DNA from: JBGTIS01 sp041745535
GTDB taxonomy: Bacteria > Bacteroidota > Bacteroidia > Cytophagales > Cyclobacteriaceae
DNA: 17,023 nucleotides
Direction of reading: 5' to 3'
NCBI GenBank assembly: GCA_041745535.1
Contig: JBGTIS010000106.1
Span: 1 to 17,023 of the forward strand
Below, in pieces: positions 1-5,950 of the stretch. The notes below the pieces were generated by a model. That model saw nothing but the letters and a program-made list of their open reading frames with translations, ran no database searches and was not told the DNA's origin. Positions within the stretch are counted from its first letter, which is position 1, and the number at the start of each line of letters is the position of its first letter. A program made the position numbers and the translations under genes.

Positions 1-1
1 T

Positions 2-1375
2 AGATATGTTAGATATGCATCTGATTTTCCAGTATATGCTTACAACAATTTATGGACTGATACAGGGACAGGTAGCTTTACAGATGATAAACTTTATGTA
101 GTACAAACTGGATATAAAGTAATACAACGATGTATCCTTATGACCACCGACCCAGGGGATTTAGTCCTTGATCCAACTTGCGGTAGTGGAACAACTGCAT
201 ACGTTGCTGAACAATGGGGGCGCCGATGGATTACGATTGATACTTCCCGTATTGCTTTGAACATTGCCAAACAACGTTTAATGACGGCTAACTTTCCGTA
301 CTACAAAATGTATGATGAAGAAACAGGAGATATCCGGCAGGGCTTTCAGTACAAAACCGTTCCGCACATTACCTTAAAATCGTTAGCCAACGATGAACCT
401 CCCGCAGAAGAAACCCTGTATGATCAACCATTGGAGGATAAAAAGAAACTTCGGGTAGCCGGTCCGTTTACGGTAGAAACGCTGCAAAACTTTGAGCCCA
501 TCAGTCCAGAGCGTTTGGACGATGGCAGTCAAAAGGAAGAAGACAACGGCAGTTTTGAAGAACGTATTTTCGAGCATTTGAAATCGGCAGGTGTAAAAAA
601 TGGTATCAAAAACGAGCAGGCGGTATTTATCCGGGTTGAACGTTTGGCCGATAGTTTCCTGCATGCGGAAGGTTTTTATATGAATGCCGCCGGGCAGGAA
701 ATTAAAGCTTATTTTCACATTGGCCCTAAGTTCGGTACTGTGGCCAAGAGGGCAGTAAACGAAGCCGTAAAATCGTGCCGGCAACGCGGCGATGCCGATT
801 GGCTCATCATTCTGGGTTTTTCCTTTGAGAGCGACATACCCAATCAGAACATCACCATGAGCGTAGGTTCCTTTGAAGTTACCAAAGTGCGCATGCACGA
901 CGATTTGATGCAGGATGGCTTACTGAAAAAAGATAAAAAAGCAGCTTCTTTTGTCACCATTGGCGAGCCTGATATCAAACTACATAAAAAAGCCCAGGAA
1001 GCCCACGTGGAAATTCGCGGTCTGGATATTTACGATCCCATCAAAGATGTAGTAAAAGCCCGCAACGTTGAAGACATCGCCTACTGGATGGTAGATACTG
1101 ATTACGATGGCAGCAACTTTGTGGTGCGGCAGGTATTTTTCTGCGGAGGCAGCAAAGACGAGTTCAAAAAATGGCGCAAAGGATTAGACGATCTGGCAAA
1201 AACCAAAACCAAGCGCAAGGTAGAGAAAACCCTGAAAATAGAAATCGATGACGAAGCCTTCGACCGCCTGTATGGTTTTGAATCACATCCTTTCGAAACC
1301 AAACCAGGACAGAAAGTAGCCGTACGGGTTATCAGCCAGTTTGGGGAAGAGAGCACCAAGGTTTTGTTGGTTTAA
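2..1375 (+). CDS. Site-specific DNA methyltransferase (adenine-specific, type III Mod-like), C-terminal part
   Basis: The reading frame is open from the left edge, so the N-terminus lies outside the window and 457 residues are visible. An internal ATG at 140 falls inside the catalytic domain and is not a believable start. Residues 56-65 contain the AdoMet-binding motif I (LDPTCGSGTT), followed by a typical AEQWGRRWI stretch. Motif I near the C-terminal end of the catalytic domain fits the beta-class order, with the DPPY motif upstream and therefore not visible here. The remaining ~350 residues are the long C-terminal region that in such enzymes carries target recognition; DPPY and TRD assignments are inferred. 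It would methylate adenine, or less likely cytosine N4, within a specific DNA site. A partner helicase/nuclease (Res) is not in the window; the gene downstream is unrelated and convergent. The first ~135 bases are clearly more AT-rich and use AGA for arginine, while the rest uses CGN. Confidence 0.85.
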   Translation, partial: RYVRYASDFPVYAYNNLWTDTGTGSFTDDKLYVVQTGYKVIQRCILMTTDPGDLVLDPTCGSGTTAYVAEQWGRRWITIDTSRIALNIAKQRLMTANFPYYKMYDEETGDIRQGFQYKTVPHITLKSLANDEPPAEETLYDQPLEDKKKLRVAGPFTVETLQNFEPISPERLDDGSQKEEDNGSFEERIFEHLKSAGVKNGIKNEQAVFIRVERLADSFLHAEGFYMNAAGQEIKAYFHIGPKFGTVAKRAVNEAVKSCRQRGDADWLIILGFSFESDIPNQNITMSVGSFEVTKVRMHDDLMQDGLLKKDKKAASFVTIGEPDIKLHKKAQEAHVEIRGLDIYDPIKDVVKARNVEDIAYWMVDTDYDGSNFVVRQVFFCGGSKDEFKKWRKGLDDLAKTKTKRKVEKTLKIEIDDEAFDRLYGFESHPFETKPGQKVAVRVISQFGEESTKVLLV

Positions 1376-1392
1376 CGAATAATAGGTTCACT

Positions 1393-1530
1393 CTACTCCC
1401 AGACCTGTGGCATCACAACTCTTCGTCTGTTGTAGTCATTAAAAAAAGGTCTATTGGGTATTGATTTACTACGCGCGATTTCGCCCAGACGTTTTACGCC
1501 CAATGAGTTGAGATTACTTCTCCAGTTCAT
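1393..1530 (-). CDS. Candidate small basic protein, 45 residues, function unknown
   Basis: A closed ORF starts with ATG at 1530 and stops with TAG at 1393-1395; an in-frame TAG lies 15 bases upstream of the ATG. A good Shine-Dalgarno-like AGGAG lies five bases before the ATG, which stands out because the other genes here mostly lack one. The product begins MNWRSNLNSLGVKRL and is basic, with seven Arg and three Lys including an RRR run at residues 35-37. It has no membrane segment or signal peptide. It sits between the convergent methyltransferase and the terminator of the SnoaL-like gene, so it would need its own promoter. I recognise no family. It may be a real small protein, a decayed fragment of a longer gene, or chance. 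Confidence 0.3.
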   Translation of the reverse strand: MNWRSNLNSLGVKRLGEIARSKSIPNRPFFNDYNRRRVVMPQVWE

Positions 1531-1651
1531 AGCGGCTCCTACCTAGGTACCAGTGATGGGTTTGGTGTACTATAGTATTTTATGGACAGGGCAATAAATG
1601 AAATCTTTCTCACAGGGTTGTGGCAGTACAGGCCTCGGTTTTTAGCGGCAT

Positions 1652-1674
1652 AAAAAAAGCCTGTAAATACAGGC
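1652..1674 (-). terminator. Rho-independent terminator after the SnoaL-like gene
   Basis: On the minus strand a perfect six-base-pair stem, GCCTGT / ACAGGC, with a four-base ATTT loop is followed directly by seven T residues. It begins 25 bases after the stop codon of the SnoaL-like gene. ACAGGCCT occurs a second time at 1628-1635. Confidence 0.8.
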
Positions 1675-1698
1675 CTATATTATTAAAAGCAAATGGGG

Positions 1699-2115
1699 TT
1701 ATTTCACAGGATCTACTCCCAATTGTTTGAGGATGCCCAGCTCATCGCTGCTGCCCCATCGTTCCACGAGTTTGCCATTTTCGAAGCGGCCAATCTGCAT
1801 ACCCCGCACACTGAATTTTTTGTTGGTGGGGGCAATGCCCATAAAATTACCCTTATGCGTACCCGAAACGGTATAGGCAAAAGCTACGTTGTCTTCATCC
1901 GTTACCATGTGTGCCACTTCTACATGCAGGTCGGGAAAGGCGGTTCGCATCATGGTGAAAAATCCGATAAATCCCTGCGGACCGGCGCCCTGATCCGGTG
2001 CCGGATCGTGATCCTTCGCATTAGGAGCCACCACTTCATTAATTAATTCCAGCTTGCCGGTATTAATGGCTTCTCCAAATTTCTCCTGTGCTTTGATATT
2101 CTTCTCTTTACTCAT
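1699..2115 (-). CDS. SnoaL-like / ester cyclase family protein
   Basis: This 138-residue protein has the length and layout of the SnoaL-like, NTF2-fold family: an N-terminal helix (residues 5-25, EKFGEAINTGKLELINEVV), a middle segment with FPDLHVEVAHMV, the strand V-TDEDNVAFAYTVSGTHKG, and the C-terminal FENGKLVERWGSSDELGILKQLG typical of ester-cyclase-like members. Characterised relatives include polyketide cyclases, but most bacterial members have no known substrate, so no reaction is assigned. There is no signal peptide, so it should be cytosolic. It follows the ABM-domain gene by 101 bases on the same strand, and the two are probably co-transcribed. A strong terminator follows. The ATG at 2115 is well placed, with a purine-rich leader but no clear ribosome-binding motif. 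Confidence 0.85.
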   Translation of the reverse strand: MSKEKNIKAQEKFGEAINTGKLELINEVVAPNAKDHDPAPDQGAGPQGFIGFFTMMRTAFPDLHVEVAHMVTDEDNVAFAYTVSGTHKGNFMGIAPTNKKFSVRGMQIGRFENGKLVERWGSSDELGILKQLGVDPVK

Positions 2116-2147
2116 TTTGTGATTTGTTTATAGTTGATTATTACTTT

Positions 2148-2173
2148 AAAAAATTGTGGTGGTAACGACCACC
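2148..2173 (-). terminator. Possible intrinsic terminator or attenuator between the ABM and SnoaL-like genes
   Basis: The minus strand reads GGTGGT-CGTT-ACCACC, a perfect six-base-pair stem, then four bases, then six T residues. It lies 43 bases after the ABM stop and about 32 bases before the SnoaL-like start. The T tract is slightly displaced, so it may only lower downstream expression. Confidence 0.5.
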
Positions 2174-2216
2174 TGTATGAAAAAATTACCAGTAGGTACC
2201 GGTGTTAATCCTGGGT

Positions 2217-2510
2217 CTATTTAGCTGCTAAAACTTCAATTTTCTGAATTTCAGGGGCTTCAGACAGCAGTTCATCCGCCTTTTCCATCAGTGCTTTCGC
2301 GATGTCTCCGTTCAGGTGGGCATTACGACCTTCCTCACTTTCAAAGGTGTCGAATATCCCAAAGGTGGAAGCATCTATCCGGAAAGCGTACCAGGTAATG
2401 GTTTTGGCTTCTTCCTGCGCCAAAGGCAATGCCCCTTTTATGAAATCTGACACTTCCTGTTCCTTGCCATTCTTTGCTTTCAGGGTTACTAATAATCCGA
2501 GTTTTTTCAT
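2217..2510 (-). CDS. Antibiotic biosynthesis monooxygenase (ABM)-domain protein, putative quinol monooxygenase-like
   Basis: This 97-residue protein covers one complete ABM (dimeric alpha/beta barrel) domain. Visible hallmarks are the first strand LGLLVTLKAKNGKEQEV, the central TITWYAFRIDASTFGIFDTFESEEGRNAHL, which fits the family pattern of a W/Y-containing strand followed by F-E-xx-aHl, and the C-terminal strand IQKIEVLAAK. Family members are small cofactor-free oxygenases or reactive-species-handling proteins (YgiN, ActVA-Orf6 types), usually dimers in the cytosol; the substrate cannot be read from sequence. It is the first gene of a likely pair with the SnoaL-like gene. A 12-bp palindrome lies 42-53 bases upstream of the ATG and could be an operator. 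Confidence 0.85.
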   Translation of the reverse strand: MKKLGLLVTLKAKNGKEQEVSDFIKGALPLAQEEAKTITWYAFRIDASTFGIFDTFESEEGRNAHLNGDIAKALMEKADELLSEAPEIQKIEVLAAK

Positions 2511-2551
2511 GGTTTTGTGTTTAGTTTATTTGTGTATTTTATATTTTCCTG

Positions 2552-2563
2552 TTCCCGCGGGAA
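2552..2563. promoter_or_regulatory. Perfect 12-bp palindrome, candidate operator upstream of the ABM gene
   Basis: TTCCCGCGGGAA is a perfect palindrome in an otherwise AT-rich leader, starting 42 bases before the ABM-domain start codon. Size and position suit a dimeric transcription-factor site. No regulator gene is adjacent, so the assignment rests on symmetry and location only. Confidence 0.3.
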
Positions 2564-2624
2564 GAAAGGGATTCAAATTCCTGTTCGTGCATTTTCATTT
2601 TGAAAACCAGAAAACGCGATGATA

Positions 2625-2661
2625 CCTGGGCATAGACCTTATTTCTAAGGTTATACCCAGG
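2625..2661. other. Strong imperfect hairpin upstream of the ABM gene
   Basis: CCTGGG at 2625-2630 pairs with CCCAGG at 2656-2661, and ACCTTA at 2636-2641 pairs with TAAGGT at 2646-2651 around a TTTC loop. Only a few unpaired bases interrupt the stem. No T run follows on either strand, so a terminator is unlikely. It could be an operator, an RNA leader structure or a small repeat. Confidence 0.45.
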
Positions 2662-2766
2662 CAACATAACACAAACCAGCACCAGATGTTTTTAATCAGC
2701 CTATTGGCTTCTTATCAGGATAATGGAGATACGTAATCCGGGGTGGTATTGGATTTATTTAAGAGC

Positions 2767-2920
2767 ACTGTAAACTAAATTATTTAATATTCATATTTCC
2801 CAATGTCATACCGAACGAATGTGAGGAATCTTTGCCATGCAGTTGATCGGCTAAAGGTTCAAGATTCCTCCTTCGTCGGAATGACAATGATGGAAAATGC
2901 TGTACGAATTAGTTTACAGT
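2767..2920. repeat. Nested inverted-repeat element, 154 bp, with a Bacteroidota-type intergenic palindrome at its core
   Basis: The outer ends ACTGTAAACTAA (2767-2778) and TTAGTTTACAGT (2909-2920) are perfect 12-bp inverted repeats. Inside them a second, imperfect pair (2805-2832 and 2861-2885) has arms reading GTCATACCGAACGAATGTGA and AAGATTCCTCCTTCGTCGG, which can pair over about 25 bases. From memory, the inner type (GTCATTCCGACGAAGGAGGA...) recurs between genes in many Bacteroidota genomes. No coding potential and no clear target-site duplication are visible. It is probably a non-autonomous repeat. Confidence 0.7.
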
Positions 2921-2989
2921 TTACTTATTGCCATAGTTTTGGGAGGATAAAAATAATAGCATGGGCATGCGGATGCCCCTATTAAAATA

Positions 2990-3119
2990 TTAAGTAGTGG
3001 AGCAATAGTTTTAGGGTATTCTCCCCGGATTTATTCCGGGGTCCCATGAATGGGATGCCGGAATTCGGCAAAGCCTCATCCGGCAAGGAATACCTTATTA
3101 CTTTTGCTCACCTGCTTAA
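2990..3119. repeat. Long inverted-repeat element, 130 bp, with cloverleaf-like folding potential
   Basis: The two ends, read inward, match over about 30 bases (TTAAGTAGTGGAGCAATAGT against TTAAGCAGGTGAGCAAAAGT). They finish in a perfect seven-base pair, GGTATTC (3015-3021) with GAATACC (3088-3094). Between these lie three tandem hairpins: CCCCGGA/TCCGGGG (3023-3041), TCCCA/TGGGA (3042-3055) and TGCCGGA/TCCGGCA (3056-3085), the last with a nested GGC-AAA-GCC. The left flank has AAAATA at 2984-2989 and the right flank AAAATA at 3119-3124, possibly by chance. It lies 36 bases beyond the stop of the SMP-30-like gene. It may be a MITE-like or REP-like element, or a structured 3' end. Confidence 0.6.
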
Positions 3120-3155
3120 AAATAATTTACTATACACGTTTTAATTATCTGGCGA

Positions 3156-4265
3156 TTATTTTAGCGACCGGGCACCCGCGTGCTCCGACCTGAAAACTTC
3201 TATATTCCCTCGGTCCTGCAGGGTAACAAAACAGGTTTTCCCGTCGTCGCCACCAAAAGTAATGTTAGAAGGCTTGGAACCGGTTAGCTGTACTTCATGG
3301 ATCAGTTTGCCTTCCGGCGAAACAATGGCTACCGTGCCTTTGCCGTGGCGGGTAATATACAAATTGCCGGCTGCATCGCAGCGCATCCCATCCATCCCGA
3401 AATCATCAAACCGGATGAGTAGCTTTTTATTGGAAAGGGTGCCTTCAGCTGAAAGATCATAGGCCCACACATTCCGCTGTACGCTTTCATTCACATACAA
3501 TTTTTGGTTGTCAGGGCTTACTTCAATGCCATTGGTAGTGCCCATGTCGCTTTCCAGTAAGGTAACCGTGCCATCAGGATCGATCCGCCAGAGTTGCCCC
3601 GTACCGGCCTGCCAGTTGGGGTCGCTGGCAAAAACCACATCGTTGTCGTTAATGGCAATGTCGTTGGGTTGGTTCATCTTGTCGTTGTGCGCCAGCGGTA
3701 AAATTTCAAGGGTATGCATGTTTACCTGAAGCACATTATGGTTGGTATAATCAGCGATCAGCATGGTGCCCGAACTGTTAAACCGGATGCCATTGCCCAC
3801 ACTGCCTTCGGGCAACCGAACGAACAGTTCTGCTTTACTTTCGGGGCTCACCTTACCGATGGTTCCCTTTTCCTGAAAATTGACTACATACAGGATACCG
3901 TCAGGCCCCACAGCCGGCCCTTCAATGCCGGAGGTAAACAATCCAGGGGTAGTAAAATCGGCTACCTGATAGGGATCAGCGCTCAAAGGATCGATCACGT
4001 TTACCCGCATACTGTCTATGGGGAGGCTATCCGATGCCGCTATCAGATACACCGTAGTACTTCCTACATTTACGCCTGTTACGGTATAATCATCCCCTAC
4101 ACTGGCTATTTCCTGATTATCAGCATACAACCGGTATCCGTCGGCAGCAAGTTGCATAGAATGTGCTTCTCCTTTGGAAATTTCAATGGAGGTTTCGTCA
4201 ATAGCAGGTGGCGTGGCACAGCCTGCCAACCCAAAAGTCAATAGGGCGATCAATTGTATTTTCAT
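3156..4265 (-). CDS. SMP-30/gluconolactonase/LRE-like six-bladed propeller lipoprotein
   Basis: The 369-residue protein starts with a lipoprotein signal (MKIQLIALLTFGLAGC, lipobox LAGC with lipidated Cys16), so it should be anchored in the outer membrane or periplasm. Residues ~28-92 resemble a bacterial Ig-like (Big_2-type) domain (NQEIASVGDDYTVTGVNVGS). Residues ~100-362 form an SMP-30-type beta-propeller. Likely divalent-metal ligands are Glu115 (EGPA), Asn245 (NGIEVSPD) and Asp292 (DGMRCD), with Asn201 (PNDIAI) as the usual second-shell or substrate Asn; their spacing matches the family. Characterised relatives hydrolyse sugar lactones or organophosphates, but many lipoprotein versions are untested. 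It starts 23 bases after the CBM9-like gene stops, so the two form an operon. The stop is followed by the inverted-repeat element at 2990-3119 and no classic terminator. Confidence 0.85.
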   Translation of the reverse strand: MKIQLIALLTFGLAGCATPPAIDETSIEISKGEAHSMQLAADGYRLYADNQEIASVGDDYTVTGVNVGSTTVYLIAASDSLPIDSMRVNVIDPLSADPYQVADFTTPGLFTSGIEGPAVGPDGILYVVNFQEKGTIGKVSPESKAELFVRLPEGSVGNGIRFNSSGTMLIADYTNHNVLQVNMHTLEILPLAHNDKMNQPNDIAINDNDVVFASDPNWQAGTGQLWRIDPDGTVTLLESDMGTTNGIEVSPDNQKLYVNESVQRNVWAYDLSAEGTLSNKKLLIRFDDFGMDGMRCDAAGNLYITRHGKGTVAIVSPEGKLIHEVQLTGSKPSNITFGGDDGKTCFVTLQDRGNIEVFRSEHAGARSLK

Positions 4266-4288
4266 GCGTTGAATGTAGTGAGGATATA

Positions 4289-5008
4289 TTAGTCAAAAAT
4301 AGTGGTTCCATATCGCTGGTACTCGTGAAAGCTGCCGCTGGTGGGTTGCCATTGCCAGGTTTTATACTCGCCTTTGTCATAGTCGATGCGATACAGGTTT
4401 ATTCTCCAGGCAGTACCTTTTTCAGGAGGCACATTACCCAGGGGCTTCAACAAGGCAAAAGGTATAAAAAACTCGGCCATCCAGCCGCTGACGGAAGCAC
4501 CACTTTTTTTCTTCCCCCCTTGTGTGCTGGTAGCATGGATGGTTCTTCTTTCGCCTTCATAATGCCAGGGCAGCCAGCCCATGGCACCACTTTCCAGGTG
4601 GGGTACCATAATGGGCAATTCGTAGTTCAAGGGAGAGATTTCGTATTCAAAATATACGGGATGCTTTTCGTCGGTCCACAGAAAAACCTCCACCACATCT
4701 TCGTTGTACAAATTGGCAAAATCCTCTTTCAGGGTAACCGTTAGTGTCTGGTCCTGGCATTGCATCAGAAAGTAAACGCCCTTGTCAGAATACAGCGCTT
4801 TTGCCTGGGTTTTCCAGCCGTTATCCGGTCCCTGCCGTTGCGGAATGTTTACCCAGTCGGTTTGTTGCCAGGCGGAAGCATTGCCTTCGCCCGTAATCTT
4901 AAAGTCTTCTGTTTTTTTTATCACAAGTGTGGAATCATTCATGCTGTAAGCGGAGCTAGCGGTGATGAGGAAAAAAGGTATACATATTAATAACAATAAC
5001 CATTTCAT
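4289..5008 (-). CDS. Exported carbohydrate-binding family 9 (CBM9)-like protein
   Basis: The 239-residue product from ATG at 5008 begins with a signal peptide (MKWLLLLICIPFFLITASSA), which decides the start. The frame continues upstream to a TTG at 5107, but that extension would bury the signal peptide. After residue ~25 the sequence matches the CBM9-like/DOMON-type beta-sandwich used by many Bacteroidota: an early ITGEGNASAWQQTDWVNIP, the strand KALYSDKGVYFLMQCQD, the NEDVVEVFLWTDEKHPVYFEYEISP block and the closing GTAWRINLYRIDYDKGEYKTW. Members are secreted or periplasmic and are thought to bind sugars; no catalytic residues are evident. It is the first gene of a pair with the SMP-30-like lipoprotein. 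No Shine-Dalgarno sequence is seen. Confidence 0.8.
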   Translation of the reverse strand: MKWLLLLICIPFFLITASSAYSMNDSTLVIKKTEDFKITGEGNASAWQQTDWVNIPQRQGPDNGWKTQAKALYSDKGVYFLMQCQDQTLTVTLKEDFANLYNEDVVEVFLWTDEKHPVYFEYEISPLNYELPIMVPHLESGAMGWLPWHYEGERRTIHATSTQGGKKKSGASVSGWMAEFFIPFALLKPLGNVPPEKGTAWRINLYRIDYDKGEYKTWQWQPTSGSFHEYQRYGTTIFD

Positions 5009-5396
5009 TGGCAGTAATTTAGGTGCAGCCGGTACAAGGTGTAAAAGAATTTTGAAAAATATAAAAAATACTTTCTGAGGAAGCATGTCAGGATCAATAA
5101 TTTTCAACCGGGAAACTGTATGTGATTAAACGTTGAGCCTTATTTATTCTAAATATTCAATATTCAATTATCAATTTACAATGAATTATTGAATATTGAA
5201 CTTTGTACATTAAATAATAAAAGTTTAATAAAATACATTTAAACATTAAAAATAAGCGGCATGAGTCCTCATTAAAAAAAAACGACAGGATTAACCCTCC
5301 TACCCTGGCACTGGATGGTTGTACTGCCTTTACACAACCGGATAACCACCTATTGGCGGAATATTACAGATAAAAAACAAAAGTCCGGAAACTCAT
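5009..5396. other. AT-rich intergenic region between the TPR gene and the CBM9-like gene
   Basis: These 388 bases contain no convincing gene. They hold the perfect inverted repeat at 5156-5200 and a nine-base A run at 5274-5282. Read on the minus strand the run is a T9 tract after a weak CAGG/CCTG stem, which may serve as a poor terminator for the frd-TPR operon. The promoter for the CBM9-like gene must also lie here, but no clear motif was found. Confidence 0.6.
5156..5200. repeat. Perfect 13-bp inverted repeat, AT-rich
   Basis: TTCAATATTCAAT at 5156-5168 is the exact reverse complement of ATTGAATATTGAA at 5188-5200, around a 19-base spacer. Each arm also contains a shorter internal palindrome (TTGAATATTGAA type). 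Similar TTCAATATTCAAT strings occur as intergenic repeats in Bacteroidota, from memory. It could also act as a regulatory or terminator hairpin. Confidence 0.55.
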
Positions 5397-5894
5397 TTAC
5401 TCCAGCGGAAAATGCATGCCTCCTACTTCGGGCGGCCGCTGGGAGAGGTGGTATTTGTTGATAATGCGGGCGCAGGTATTCCAGCGAAGAATGGCGTCGT
5501 CATTGTCGGAACTACTGTACTGATCGGCCTTTTCGAAGGCTTCCATGGCATCTTCCAGCCATTCAAACGCATCATATTTGCTGCCGGGCAATCCCCGATC
5601 CAGAGCGGCCTTGGCCTGCCGTTCCCGAATAATACCCCGGTAGTATTCGCGTTTAAAATCATCTTTGATGCGGGGCACCAGCGCATATGCCTCCCGGCCT
5701 GTAACGCCCTTGTTGAACTGATCAGTAAGGGTCAGGATAAACATGATCAGCGCTTCCTGGTTATCCGGAGCAATCTCCAGGATATCCCGGCATATGCTTT
5801 CTGCTTCCGCGGGTTCGTTCAATAGCCGGTATCTTTCCACTTTTTCCAAAGCCCGTGGAATCCCTTTTTTGCTAATAGGTTTAAGTTCTATCAT
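5397..5894 (-). CDS. Small tetratricopeptide-repeat (TPR) protein in the frd operon
   Basis: The 165-residue soluble protein has no signal peptide or membrane segment. Residues ~16-55 (LEKVERYRLLNEPAEAESIC then ILEIAPDNQEALIM) fit one and a half TPR units with the usual A, Y/L and P positions. Residues ~80-125 look like further amphipathic helices (YYRGIIRERQAKAALDRG, FEWLEDAMEAFEKADQY). The C-terminal ~15 residues are rich in Pro and Gly. It starts 56 bases after frdD on the same strand with no terminator between, so it is very likely co-transcribed with frdABCD. A role in assembly or maturation of the complex would be conceivable, but nothing in the sequence shows it. I do not recognise a named family. 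The start is the only sensible ATG, just before the conserved helices. Confidence 0.75.
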   Translation of the reverse strand: MIELKPISKKGIPRALEKVERYRLLNEPAEAESICRDILEIAPDNQEALIMFILTLTDQFNKGVTGREAYALVPRIKDDFKREYYRGIIRERQAKAALDRGLPGSKYDAFEWLEDAMEAFEKADQYSSSDNDDAILRWNTCARIINKYHLSQRPPEVGGMHFPLE

Positions 5895-5950
5895 GACTGT
5901 ATAATTTTATAATTCATCAATAAACAATAGTAATCCGCTTGCTACTATCC

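Larger units (their letters stand above)
2511..3155. other. Gene-free intergenic region rich in inverted repeats
   Basis: These 645 bases between the ABM gene start and the SMP-30-like gene stop hold no ORF I would accept. They contain at least five palindromic features: 2552-2563, 2625-2661, 2767-2920, a small GGGCAT/ATGCCC hairpin at 2963-2978, and 2990-3119. The ABM promoter should lie in the first ~150 bases, but no clear Bacteroidota -33/-7 pair is evident. Confidence 0.7.

Noticed and set aside
140..1375. Methyltransferase treated as a complete gene starting at ATG 140
   Set aside because: The frame is open to base 2 and the upstream residues are typical methyltransferase sequence; starting at 140 would remove everything before motif I.
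2803..2985. 60-residue plus-strand ORF
   Set aside because: It runs through the palindromic repeat at 2767-2920; its codons are explained by the repeat arms and no family is recognisable.
3015..3094. tRNA gene suggested by the cloverleaf with a seven-base-pair outer stem
   Set aside because: The arms have wrong sizes, there is no T-loop GTTCRA-type sequence, no seven-base anticodon loop and no CCA. It fits a repeat element better.
3714..4744. Two overlapping plus-strand frames of 176 and 178 codons
   Set aside because: Both are antisense to the SMP-30-like and CBM9-like genes and show no recognisable domains.
5009..5107. N-terminal extension of the CBM9-like protein to a TTG start
   Set aside because: The extension would put 33 residues before a good signal peptide, and the start would be TTG; ATG at 5008 is preferred.
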